The notes beneath the pieces are model-generated. The model made no database searches. It was not told the DNA's origin and was given only the letters and a program-made list of their open reading frames with translations. Below are positions 25,257-32,721 of a stretch of DNA of 42,554 nt, piece by piece; position 1 is the first letter of the stretch; every line of letters begins with the position of its first letter. This DNA is from Bacteroidales bacterium (GTDB lineage Bacteria > Bacteroidota > Bacteroidia > Bacteroidales > UBA932), in contig SUYV01000009.1 in assembly GCA_015060255.1 (NCBI GenBank), forward strand, positions 1 to 42,554, in the 5' to 3' direction. The position numbers and the translations under genes are program-made.

Positions 25257-25502
25257 TTATTTTGCGTTTACCTTGTCCTCAATGTACTTGATGGCATCGC
25301 CAACAGTTGCGATCTTGTCACCAGCGTCATCGTCTGGAATCTCGATCTCAAACTTCTTCTCGAAGTCCATAATAAGCTCTACGATGTCAAGTGAATCTGC
25401 ACCAAGGTCATTCTGGAAGCTAGCTGTCTCAGTAACCTCAGCAGGATCAACGCCCAATTTCTCGACGATGATTGCCTTTACGTCTTCTGCAATATTAGCC
25501 AT
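25257..25502 (-). CDS. acpP: Acyl carrier protein
   Basis: The 81-residue acidic four-helix protein carries [20 protein letters not shown]; Ser37 in DSLD receives the 4'-phosphopantetheine arm that holds growing acyl chains in fatty-acid synthesis, and lipid A donors. In most Bacteroidota fabF follows acpP directly. Here downstream is a terminator and the convergent DUF4270 gene, so fabF must be elsewhere. No convincing -33/-7 pair was found upstream. Confidence 0.97.
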   Translation of the reverse strand: MANIAEDVKAIIVEKLGVDPAEVTETASFQNDLGADSLDIVELIMDFEKKFEIEIPDDDAGDKIATVGDAIKYIEDKVNAK

Positions 25503-25611
25503 AACGTTTAAATTTTAATTAATAATTAGTATTTTAATACACGTATTTGCGCTAAAACTTTGCAAAATAAATAAAAAAAATCCGAAAATAAAAATTTAAA
25601 AGTTTTATACA

Positions 25612-25619
25612 TATATTTG
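25612..25619 (+). promoter_or_regulatory. Possible -7 box of the two-lipoprotein operon
   Basis: TATATTTG matches the TAnnTTTG element 25 bp before the ATG at 25645. The expected -33 TTG is not present at 19 bp, so this is a partial promoter match only. Confidence 0.4.
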
Positions 25620-25644
25620 TATAAAAGAAGATAACCTACAGACT

Positions 25645-26817
25645 ATGACGAACAGACTTCAGACAATCGCAATCCTGTTTTCCGCAGCATTGGTCTTATC
25701 CTGCGGAAAATCTCCGATCCCGGAGCAGCCAGACAATGATTTCCCTGTCTATACGGCACCGGTTCCGGAAACCACAGTATTCACCAACGCGGAATTCATT
25801 TACAACGGAGATGACATCGGAGAAGCCATCTCTGACGGATGGGTTATAAAGCTATACACTGACATGGATATTGACGAGAGCGGTGCCCCTGTAGGTCCCG
25901 GAGAAATCATGCAGCTGCTCCTCAACGTCAGATACGACGAGACCCAGAGCGCTGACGCGTCTTTCCTCAAGGGAAGATACAGTGAGATGCTGAACTCGGG
26001 CAACTTCAATGCAGGTACTTTTGTCTGGGGATACCAGACCAACATAGACCTGCCTGGCGGACAGAAGATCACACTTGCCGACGCCACATACTACGGAACG
26101 GTCGCTGACGGCAGCACTGAAATCGAGTATGACCTGATTGACGAAGGAGCCATAAGCATCACCGGCAATGACGACGGCACATACAACATAGAGGGCATCC
26201 TGGTGGGAGACCTCTACACAAAGAGATATTTCAGATGGACAGGCAATATTGAGCCAAGGAACAACGTTCCGGAAACAATCCCGAACAGTACGCTCAAGAC
26301 TCATCTTCCTGACCTCACCTTTGCGAAGGGACGACTGATCGACAAGGGAGACTACTTCTATCTGGGTGACCAGTCTTACAGATGTCTGCTCCTGTTCCTT
26401 GTGGACGATACGGCCGAATTCCCGTTCGACAGGCCGACAGGCACAAGCCGCGTCCTCAGGCTCGAGGTGCTGGTGCCGTGGGAGACGGACTTCAGAGAAG
26501 GCATACCGGCCGGCACATATGAAATCATAGAGAGAAATCCGGACACATCCATGGACCGGGACAAGATCGTACCTGGTGGCGCGATAGCAGGGCTTCCGGA
26601 TGAATTCGCAGAATGGAAGATGGCAGGCGCATGGTACTATGAAATGGTTGACGGAGACTGGAGCAAGACATATGCAAGAATAGATTCCGGCACAATCACA
26701 GTAGCACGAGGCGAAAACGGAAGCCATACAATTTCATACATTCTGACAGACTGTAATGAAAACGCGATCGCCGGCACTACAGTTCTCGAAACAATAGACA
26801 CTTACCCTAAGGAATAA
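25645..26817 (+). CDS. Hypothetical lipoprotein with two related beta domains
   Basis: The 390-residue protein has a lipobox with Cys20 (LVLSC) followed by GKSPIPEQ. The rest looks like two similar halves of about 170 residues. Each has a segment of the form D-x-G-x-I-x-I followed by G-(T/S)-Y/H-x-I (for example EGAISITGNDDGTYNIEGIL and DSGTITVARGENGSHTISYI). I do not recognise a named family. It is probably anchored in a membrane facing the periplasm or cell surface. The next lipoprotein gene follows after 6 bp and shares the CxKxPIPE start. Confidence 0.68.
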   Translation: MTNRLQTIAILFSAALVLSCGKSPIPEQPDNDFPVYTAPVPETTVFTNAEFIYNGDDIGEAISDGWVIKLYTDMDIDESGAPVGPGEIMQLLLNVRYDETQSADASFLKGRYSEMLNSGNFNAGTFVWGYQTNIDLPGGQKITLADATYYGTVADGSTEIEYDLIDEGAISITGNDDGTYNIEGILVGDLYTKRYFRWTGNIEPRNNVPETIPNSTLKTHLPDLTFAKGRLIDKGDYFYLGDQSYRCLLLFLVDDTAEFPFDRPTGTSRVLRLEVLVPWETDFREGIPAGTYEIIERNPDTSMDRDKIVPGGAIAGLPDEFAEWKMAGAWYYEMVDGDWSKTYARIDSGTITVARGENGSHTISYILTDCNENAIAGTTVLETIDTYPKE

Positions 26818-26823
26818 ACGGCT

Positions 26824-27297
26824 ATGAAAAGATATATGATTCTGGCTGCGATATGCCTGGCTGCGGCTGTCGCATGCAACAAGCAGCCGATCCCGGAAGG
26901 GATAACCCCGGCAGCAGAGCCCATTGCGACATATTTTTACGACGGTGAAGAATATCCCGTCCACACTGCCGTATATGCAGAGAATGCGACGAGCATAATG
27001 GTCAGGATATCACCGATGATGCCTGAAGAGGACCAGGCCACATATGCTGTCATAGGCATACATGCTACGCTTGAAGGCACTGAAATAGATGTCGACAGGG
27101 CATGGAACAATGACGACTATTATTTCATATACGAGGACCCCGTGAAGTATTATTCACAGTACAGGAAACTGCAGGAAGGCACCATCTGCATAAACAGGGA
27201 AGGCGACACTTTCGAGGTGACTGCCGACATAATCCTCCCTGACGGAGTGGCGTTCCAGTTTGAATATGAGGGGCCGTTGAATCAGGTCATCGACTGA
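26824..27297 (+). CDS. Hypothetical small lipoprotein
   Basis: The 157-residue protein has a lipobox with Cys18 (AAAVAC) and continues NKQPIPEGITPAAEPI, echoing the start of the preceding lipoprotein. A single beta-rich domain follows, ending in a strand pattern similar to the halves of its neighbour. Function is unknown. It is in one operon with the upstream gene, and its last 11 bases overlap the convergent pnuC gene. Confidence 0.68.
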   Translation: MKRYMILAAICLAAAVACNKQPIPEGITPAAEPIATYFYDGEEYPVHTAVYAENATSIMVRISPMMPEEDQATYAVIGIHATLEGTEIDVDRAWNNDDYYFIYEDPVKYYSQYRKLQEGTICINREGDTFEVTADIILPDGVAFQFEYEGPLNQVID

Positions 27298-27976
27298 GCC
27301 TGAGCCAGACACGGAAACCGTTGATGGAGTTCAGAAGATAGAAGGTCCACATTATCACCATCACAGCAGCGTGAGCCTCTCCGCGGGCCACACAGATGCA
27401 CCACATCACGACACTCACGATGTTGGTGATTATCCATAATGCCCACTGCTCCATGAAAGCGAGGGCCATGAGGGCCTGGGCCACAATGCTGAGGACAGTC
27501 GTGGTGGAATCCTTGAACGGCTGAGGATCTCCGAAATGCTTCAAAATGAATCCTACTGCAATCACAGCCGCAGCGCAGCCTATGGCAAGCAGCGCGCGCT
27601 GATTCCAGGTGAAACGGCGCGCCTTGACCTGTACGCCCTGGCCTTCAGCCTGCGCCTCGCTCACTGCCGCTCCCCTCTTGCGCCACTGCCACCAGCCGAT
27701 GAACTGCATAGGAACATAGTACAGTGCGTTAAGGGCTGCATCGCCATAGAGGGAGGCCTTGTATGATATATAGGCATACATCGACACGTTTATGATGCCG
27801 AACAGATAGTTCCAGATGCTTCCTTTCGCCACGAGAACGACGCAGAGCACTCCTGCTATGCCGGCAACCGAGCCGACAAAGTCCACATTTCCGGAAAGGA
27901 CGGAATAGATGATGTTTGATGCGATGACTCCTATGATGAGGAACCAGTCGTAGAGTGATAGGATTCTGGTTTTCAT
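27287..27976 (-). CDS. pnuC: Nicotinamide riboside transporter PnuC
   Basis: The 229-residue membrane protein has about seven hydrophobic segments and the PnuC motifs GSIWNYLFGIINVSMYAYIS, YYVPMQFIGWWQW and EQWALWIITNIVSVVMW. It takes up nicotinamide riboside for NAD synthesis by facilitated diffusion. Between residues 105 and 125 is a charged loop. The start overlaps the uvrC stop by 4 bases (ATGA), so the two are translationally coupled. No NadR-like kinase gene is seen nearby. Confidence 0.9.
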   Translation of the reverse strand: MKTRILSLYDWFLIIGVIASNIIYSVLSGNVDFVGSVAGIAGVLCVVLVAKGSIWNYLFGIINVSMYAYISYKASLYGDAALNALYYVPMQFIGWWQWRKRGAAVSEAQAEGQGVQVKARRFTWNQRALLAIGCAAAVIAVGFILKHFGDPQPFKDSTTTVLSIVAQALMALAFMEQWALWIITNIVSVVMWCICVARGEAHAAVMVIMWTFYLLNSINGFRVWLRLSR

Positions 27977-29766
27977 TTATTGTTCAATGTTTCCAATATT
28001 CTTTCTGCAAGCGGACGGCCGACCAGCTCGGCGATCTCGTCGACAGGCGCTGCCGCTATGCGCGCCACGCTGCCGAAGCGCAGCAGCAGGCGCTGCTCAG
28101 TCTTGTCGCCGACGCCCTTGATAGATCTCAATACCGACTCGACCTGAGCTTTGCTTCGGAGATTTCTGTGGAAGGTGATACCAAACCTGTGGGCCTCGTC
28201 ACGGATCTGCTGAAGCACCTTCAGGGCCGGAGAATTTCGGTCTATGAACATAGGATATGGATCTCCTACCATATAGACCTCCTCCATTCGCTCGGCCAGG
28301 GCTATCAGAGTCACCTTTCCGATGAGCCCGAGCTCCGACAGAGCCTCATACGCAAAAGAGAGCTGACCCTTGCCGCCGTCGATCACGATCAGCTGCGGCA
28401 GGTCGTCGGGATTCTCTTCCAGCATGCGGGAATACCTCCTGTTCACGACTTCCTTCATGGTGGCGTAGTCGTTGGCCCCGACCACGGTCTTTACCTTGAA
28501 ATGCCTGTAATCCTTCTTTGAAGGCACTGCGTTGCGAAAGACCACGCACGCTGAAACAGGGTTTGTTCCCTGTATATTCGAGTTATCGAAGCATTCTATA
28601 TGGACTGGCAGCTCCTTCATGCCGAGCTGCTTCTGGAGCGACTCCATCACCATATTCTTATATGCGTCCGGATCCGTATGTTCCTGCTGCTTCAGGGCGT
28701 TCAGACGCATCTCCTTTGCGTTGCGGGCGCTCAGCTCCAGCAGAGCGAGCTTGTCGCCACGCACCGGCACGCGGAACTCCACGCCGTCAATCTCCACATC
28801 GGGCTTGAACGGCACGATGACCTCCTTGGACAGATCTCCGAACTTGGACTGGATCTCAGCCACAAAGGCTCCCAGCACGGCCTCCTGCTCCTCCTCGATC
28901 ATCAGCTTGAAGCCGAGATTCAGGGACTGCACTACGGCTCCGCCCTTTATCCTGAGGAAGTTTCCGAACGCCTCCGGACCATCGATTATGAGCGAGAACA
29001 CATCTACATCGCCCACTGCGGCATTCATGATCACCGACTTGCTGTAGTGCTTCTCCAGCGACTGCATCTTGTCCTTATAGACCTGGGCCTGCTCGAACTC
29101 CATCCTCTGGGCCGCCTCGGTCATCAGCGTCTTATAGTGCTGGATGACCTCGCGCCCACCGCCTTTCAGCAGTGACACGATCTCCTCTATGTTCTCGTTA
29201 TATTCCTTCTGCGAGATGCCTCCCACACAACATCCCTTGCACTTCTTGATGTGGAAATTCAGGCAAGGGCGGATCTTTCCGCGGAGGATCACATCTGAGG
29301 TTATCTTATGCTTGCAGGTGCGCAGAGGATATACACTGTGGATGAACTCCACGAGGTTACGGGCGTGCACGACGCTGCTGTATGGGCCGAAATAGCGCGA
29401 GCCGTCCTTTACGAGGCGGCGCGTCAGGAACACGCGCGGAAAATCCTCGGCGGTCACGCATATCCACGGATATGTCTTCGAGTCCTTCAGGAGTATGTTG
29501 TAGCGGGGTTTGAACTGCTTTATGAGATTATTCTCCAGCAGCAAGGCATCCGCCTCCGACTCCACCACAGTATACTGCGCGTCTGCAATCTTCGACACCA
29601 TCACGGCAGTCTTCCGCGTCAGCCTCTCCGCCGGCACGAAATACTGCGCAACCCTCTTATGCAGGTCCTTAGCCTTACCCACATAAATCACATTCCCCTC
29701 AGCGTCATAATACCTGTAGACGCCCGGGGAATGTGGAAATAATGCTATTTTCTCTCTGATGGTCAT
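27973..29766 (-). CDS. uvrC: UvrABC system protein C
   Basis: The 597-residue nuclease makes both incisions in nucleotide excision repair. Domains in order are the GIY-YIG nuclease (1-95, with GVYRYYDAEGNVIYVGKAKD), a Cys-rich region (about 155-185, including CLNFHIKKCKGCCVGG) that may hold an iron-sulfur cluster, the UVR motif that binds UvrB (about 205-240), the RNase H-like nuclease (ECFDNSNIQGTNPVSACVVF, VIDGGKGQLSFA) and helix-hairpin-helix motifs at the end (SIKGVGDKTEQRLLLRFGS). It is coupled to pnuC and follows a palindromic repeat region. Confidence 0.97.
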   Translation of the reverse strand: MTIREKIALFPHSPGVYRYYDAEGNVIYVGKAKDLHKRVAQYFVPAERLTRKTAVMVSKIADAQYTVVESEADALLLENNLIKQFKPRYNILLKDSKTYPWICVTAEDFPRVFLTRRLVKDGSRYFGPYSSVVHARNLVEFIHSVYPLRTCKHKITSDVILRGKIRPCLNFHIKKCKGCCVGGISQKEYNENIEEIVSLLKGGGREVIQHYKTLMTEAAQRMEFEQAQVYKDKMQSLEKHYSKSVIMNAAVGDVDVFSLIIDGPEAFGNFLRIKGGAVVQSLNLGFKLMIEEEQEAVLGAFVAEIQSKFGDLSKEVIVPFKPDVEIDGVEFRVPVRGDKLALLELSARNAKEMRLNALKQQEHTDPDAYKNMVMESLQKQLGMKELPVHIECFDNSNIQGTNPVSACVVFRNAVPSKKDYRHFKVKTVVGANDYATMKEVVNRRYSRMLEENPDDLPQLIVIDGGKGQLSFAYEALSELGLIGKVTLIALAERMEEVYMVGDPYPMFIDRNSPALKVLQQIRDEAHRFGITFHRNLRSKAQVESVLRSIKGVGDKTEQRLLLRFGSVARIAAAPVDEIAELVGRPLAERILETLNNK

Positions 29767-29768
29767 CG

Positions 29769-29927
29769 ATCAGATTTCTCGACTTCGCTCGAAATGACAA
29801 TTTATTCAGAATGATAATTATTGTTACAATTGGCATTTGTGCGGAAGTGACATTTTGCCACCCCCGGCCAGGGGGAGGGGCCCACGCAGTGGGAGGGGGT
29901 CACTGGAGCACATTGCCAATCGGCATG
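29769..29927. repeat. Palindromic intergenic repeat region between the tlpA-like gene and uvrC
   Basis: Two elements are visible. First, TTTCTCGACTTCGCTCGAAA (29775-29794) is a near-palindrome around TTCG. Second, 29847-29903 is bounded by GTGAC and GTCAC and contains CCACCCCCGGCC, GGGGGAGGGGCCC and the hairpin CCCAC-gca-GTGGG (29881-29893). The second element is far richer in G/C than its surroundings. Elements like these are often dispersed in multiple copies in Bacteroidota genomes; only one copy of each is in the window. Confidence 0.6.
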
Positions 29928-30767
29928 TTACTTTATGAATTCTGCAACAGCCTCCTGGATGCCTTCAAGGCCATGGAATCCCCTCTTGAGGATGGTTCCG
30001 TCAGGGCCGATGAGCATAAGGTGAGGAATACCCTCCACGCCATAGATGTCTGTAGGCACATTGCCGCAGTTTGTGAGGACTGTCCAGTCCATCTCGAGCT
30101 CTGCCGCAGTCTCGAAAGTATGTGACTGAGGCTTTCTCTCCCATACAGTGAGGCTGATCACATCAAGACCCTTGTCCTTATACTGCTCGTATACAGACTT
30201 GATGTTAGGCATCTCCCTGCGGCATGGTCCGCACCAAGGCGACCAGAAATCAACAAGCACATACTTGCCGTTGCCCACATAGTCAGAGAACTTGACCTCC
30301 TGCTTGAGAGGCTGAGGGTCCATGCTCCTGTCATAGCCATATACATGCTCCACTGTGAAATCTGTGAACATCTGGCCCTCTGCGGTAGCCTTTCTTGCAT
30401 CAAGGCCTTTCTTCAGATAAGCCACCTGCTCATTCTGGAGCATCTCCTCAGGCATCTTCGAGATGATCTCGTCAACCTGAGCGTCATCGATAAGGCCACG
30501 GAGGTTCATGAGCACTTTCGCTGCGACCTCATTGTCAGCATTCTTCTTCGCTGACTCGAGGTTGAAGTCGATATACTTCTCCACAAAGTCATTGTAATAT
30601 GCCTCTGCAGCCGCCTGATCTGTCGAAAGCGAGTCCATCATAGTCTGGAACTCCTCCATCATGGCATCATGCTCTGCATCAAATGCTGCAACCTTCTCCT
30701 CCGGAGTCTGACCGCAAGCCGCAACAGCCGCTGCAGCAAGCGCAAATAAAAATGTACGGATCTTCAT
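29928..30767 (-). CDS. TlpA/ResA-like thioredoxin-fold lipoprotein
   Basis: The 279-residue protein has a lipobox with Cys18 (VAAC). A helical, acidic N-terminal region (about 25-135) is followed by a thioredoxin domain with FWSPWCGPCRREMPNIKSVY (active site near residues 178-182) and the cis-proline motif GIPHLMLIGPDG. It should act as a disulfide reductase or oxidase in the periplasm. The N-terminal helical region is typical of Bacteroidota members of this group. It has its own promoter at 30802-30831. Its partner proteins are unknown. Confidence 0.9.
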   Translation of the reverse strand: MKIRTFLFALAAAAVAACGQTPEEKVAAFDAEHDAMMEEFQTMMDSLSTDQAAAEAYYNDFVEKYIDFNLESAKKNADNEVAAKVLMNLRGLIDDAQVDEIISKMPEEMLQNEQVAYLKKGLDARKATAEGQMFTDFTVEHVYGYDRSMDPQPLKQEVKFSDYVGNGKYVLVDFWSPWCGPCRREMPNIKSVYEQYKDKGLDVISLTVWERKPQSHTFETAAELEMDWTVLTNCGNVPTDIYGVEGIPHLMLIGPDGTILKRGFHGLEGIQEAVAEFIK

Positions 30768-30801
30768 AATATCTTCTGTTTAAAATTATTCCAAAATCAT
30801 T

Positions 30802-30831
30802 CAAAGATAATCATTTTGCAGAAAACGACAA
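30802..30831 (-). promoter_or_regulatory. Promoter of the tlpA-like gene
   Basis: On the minus strand TTG (30831-30829, preceded by more T), a 19-bp spacer and TATCTTTG (30809-30802) match the consensus. The leader would be about 30 bases. Confidence 0.75.
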
Positions 30832-30839
30832 AAAGCTCC

Positions 30840-31080
30840 GTCCGCCCACACATCTTCCGCCCACCTGTCCTCAGAATCTGCCCATTCCGTGGACAACCAA
30901 CATCACAACCCACACATATCCACCAAACAGCACCATCCGGTGGACAACCCATACATGTTTGCCCCATTCCTCCCGCGAAGCAGACCAGAAGCCTCTGAGA
31001 AAGGCTTCGCAGACAGGTTTTCTGCCGAGTTTAATTTATTTCTATTGGGAAGGTGATCTGATAGTACTGATCCACTGGCG
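30840..31080. other. Gene-free C-rich intergenic stretch with short repeats and hairpins
   Basis: No credible gene is present. CCGCCCAC occurs twice (30842-30849, 30857-30864). A 17-base unit of the form CCATxCxGTGGACAACC occurs twice (30882-30898, 30933-30949; 15 of 17 identical). TCCACC/GGTGGA (30919-30924, 30939-30944) can pair. Further on, GCGAAGC/GCTTCGC (30975-30981, 31004-31010) and the alternative GAAGCC/GGCTTC (30988-30993, 31003-31008) are mutually exclusive hairpins. It may be debris from a rearrangement or an unrecognised RNA. Confidence 0.5.
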
Positions 31081-31096
31081 ATTCAGCTAAAAACCA

Positions 31097-31146
31097 CAAA
31101 TGTATCTGCATTGTATTTGCATTGTATTTACAATGTATTATATTTG
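31097..31146 (+). promoter_or_regulatory. Toxin-antitoxin promoter inside 11-bp operator repeats
   Basis: Four consecutive 11-base units run from 31097 to 31140. Two are identical (GCATTGTATTT, 31108-31118 and 31119-31129), and the flanking units match at 7 and 8 of 11. The last two units also give the inverted repeat CATTGT-attt-ACAATG. A promoter with TTTG (31116-31119), a 19-bp spacer and TATATTTG (31139-31146) lies within them, so a bound antitoxin complex would block it. The autoregulation is inferred from the layout. Confidence 0.75.
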
Positions 31147-31167
31147 CAAATACTAAAGACTGAGAAT

Positions 31168-31461
31168 ATGGCACAGACATCTATGACATTCAGGGTCGAC
31201 GACTCTTTGAAGAAGAATTTCGACAAACTTTGTGAGGAATTCGGTCTCACATCGACCGCAGCACTGACAGTATTCATGAAAGCAGTAGTGAGAGAACGCA
31301 GGATACCGTTTGATATTCAGGCAAAATCTGAATATCAGAGCCGGATCCAGGCAATGAATGCATTTGAAAGAATGAGGGAAGATGCAGCTCAAAGCGGATT
31401 ACAGGGCATGTCGCTGGAAGAAATCAACGCTATAATCAGAGATGTTCGCAATGGAAATTAA
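31168..31461 (+). CDS. RelB/DinJ-type antitoxin
   Basis: The 97-residue protein starts MAQTSMTFRVDDSLKKNFDK, continues LCEEFGLTSTAALTVFMKAV and VRERRIPFDI, which is the ribbon-helix-helix N-terminus of the RelB/DinJ family. It should bind the operator repeats upstream and neutralise the toxin with its C-terminal half. The start is fixed by the promoter; earlier in-frame starts lie inside the operator. It overlaps the toxin gene. RelB-type antitoxins more often pair with RelE-type toxins, while this one pairs with a PIN-domain protein. Confidence 0.87.
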   Translation: MAQTSMTFRVDDSLKKNFDKLCEEFGLTSTAALTVFMKAVVRERRIPFDIQAKSEYQSRIQAMNAFERMREDAAQSGLQGMSLEEINAIIRDVRNGN

Positions 31462-31918
31462 GATATATGCCGTCATAGACACAAACGTTATTGTTTCAGC
31501 ATTATTTTCGATTTCCGGACAATCAAATCCTGCCACAGTCATAAGGAAGGTAATTGACGGAACAATTACACCTATCTATAATGAAGATATTCTGGCAGAG
31601 TACAAGGAAGTGTTGAACAGAGATAAATTTCCATTCCGAAAAGAGGACATCGACTGGATCATAAACACATTTCAAGAATATGGCATCGAAATAAGCGAAA
31701 GGCAAATTTCCGATGAACACTTCGTTGATAAGAAGGATATCGTATTCTATGAAGTGGCCCTGAGCAAAGAGGACTCTTTCCTCGTGACCGGCAACCTCAA
31801 GCATTTCCCGAAGAAGCCGTTCATTGTCTCCCCTGCCGAGATGGTGGAGATAATCGAAGCGACTCTGTCCGGAAACAGGAACATCCTGAGCGAAGCGGAT
31901 GTGAGATATGGCAAATAA
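31451..31918 (+). CDS. PIN-domain toxin (COG1569-like)
   Basis: The 155-residue protein begins MEIKIYAVIDTNVIVSALFS, the first PIN acidic motif, followed by EDILAEYKEVLNRDKFPF and DKKDIVFYEVALSKEDSFLV. PIN toxins are Mg-dependent ribonucleases. The position usually held by a fourth aspartate (VTGD) is Asn in LVTGNLKHFP, a substitution I associate with this subfamily. An ATG three codons earlier (31442) is also possible; the inner one gives a cleaner PIN start. It overlaps the antitoxin by 11 bases. The rpsC-side terminator begins at once after its stop. Confidence 0.85.
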   Translation: MEIKIYAVIDTNVIVSALFSISGQSNPATVIRKVIDGTITPIYNEDILAEYKEVLNRDKFPFRKEDIDWIINTFQEYGIEISERQISDEHFVDKKDIVFYEVALSKEDSFLVTGNLKHFPKKPFIVSPAEMVEIIEATLSGNRNILSEADVRYGK

Positions 31919-31953
31919 AACAAAGAAGGGCTGGCGTGATGCCAACCCTTCTT
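31919..31953 (-). terminator. Terminator after rpsC, shared with the toxin gene end
   Basis: AAGAAGGGCTGGC (31923-31935) and GCCAACCCTTCTT (31941-31953) form a 13-bp stem with a 5-base loop. On the minus strand the single imperfect pair is G-U and the stem is followed by TGTTTTATTT, while on the plus strand it is an A-C mismatch with no T run. It therefore serves mainly the rplC-rpsC transcript. Confidence 0.82.
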
Positions 31954-31972
31954 CTTGTATGTAGAGTTACAA

Positions 31973-32719
31973 TTACTTGTTCTCTCTGCGTCCGCCACGG
32001 CCGCCACGACGACGATCGTTGCCGCGTCCGCCACGGTTGTTGTTGCCAGACTGCTGTGCCTGAGCTGCGATGCCTGCGTTAGGAGAGAGGTCCTTCTTTC
32101 CGTAAACCTCACCGTTGCAGATCCATACCTTGATTCCGAGTACGCCTACCTTGGTGTGAGCCTCAGCGAGTGCGTAGTCGATGTCAGCGCGGAATGTGTG
32201 GAGAGGTGTACGACCTTCCTTGATCATCTCGCTTCTTGCCATCTCGGCTCCACCGAGACGACCGCTGATCTGAACCTTGATACCCTCTGCACCAACACGC
32301 ATTGCAGTAGCGATAGCCATCTTGATAGCGCGACGGTATGATACACGACCCTCGATCTGACGAGCGATTGAGTCTGCTACGATGTGAGCGTCAACCTCAG
32401 GCTTCTTAACCTCGTAGATGTTGATCTGAACATCCTTCTTGGTTACCTTCTTGAGCTCCTCCTTGAGGAGGTCTACTGCCTGTCCGCCCTTACCGATGAT
32501 CACACCTGGTCTTGCAGCGTGGATTGTTACAGTGATGAGCTTAAGAGTTCTCTCGATAACGATCTTTGAGAGAGAAGCCTTTGCAAGACGGCTTGAGAGA
32601 TACTTACGGATCTCGAAGTCCTCTGCGATCTTCTCTGCGTAGTTACCACCTACCCAGTTAGAGTCCCAACCACGGGTGATACCGATTCTGTTGCTTATAG
32701 GATTAGTTTTCTGTCCCAT
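31973..32719 (-). CDS. rpsC: 30S ribosomal protein S3, last gene of the detached S10 unit
   Basis: The 248-residue protein starts [20 protein letters not shown] and has a KH domain with [20 protein letters not shown]. The C-terminal domain ends in a Gly/Arg/Asn-rich tail (about residues 220-248). S3 lines the mRNA entry channel. It should be followed by rplP but is followed by a terminator and the toxin-antitoxin genes. A GGAGG sequence precedes the ATG. Confidence 0.98.
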   Translation of the reverse strand: MGQKTNPISNRIGITRGWDSNWVGGNYAEKIAEDFEIRKYLSSRLAKASLSKIVIERTLKLITVTIHAARPGVIIGKGGQAVDLLKEELKKVTKKDVQINIYEVKKPEVDAHIVADSIARQIEGRVSYRRAIKMAIATAMRVGAEGIKVQISGRLGGAEMARSEMIKEGRTPLHTFRADIDYALAEAHTKVGVLGIKVWICNGEVYGKKDLSPNAGIAAQAQQSGNNNRGGRGNDRRRGGRGGRRENK

Positions 32720-32721
32720 GA

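Noticed and set aside
25852..26727. 291-codon open frame opposite the 390-residue lipoprotein
   Set aside because: The plus-strand gene has a lipobox, an operon partner and a promoter-like box; the minus frame has no signal, family or start context.
30816..30998. Open frame with Pro/Gln/His-rich product in the gene-free region
   Set aside because: It has no ATG start, its composition follows the C-rich repeats and no family pattern is seen.
31097..31140. CRISPR-like short repeats
   Set aside because: The units are 11 bases, directly adjacent with no spacers, and overlap a promoter; they are operator repeats.
16544..31972. Mobile element or genomic island inserted into the ribosomal operon
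   Set aside because: No integrase, transposase, target duplication or tRNA site; the block consists mainly of essential housekeeping genes with the same promoter type as the rest.
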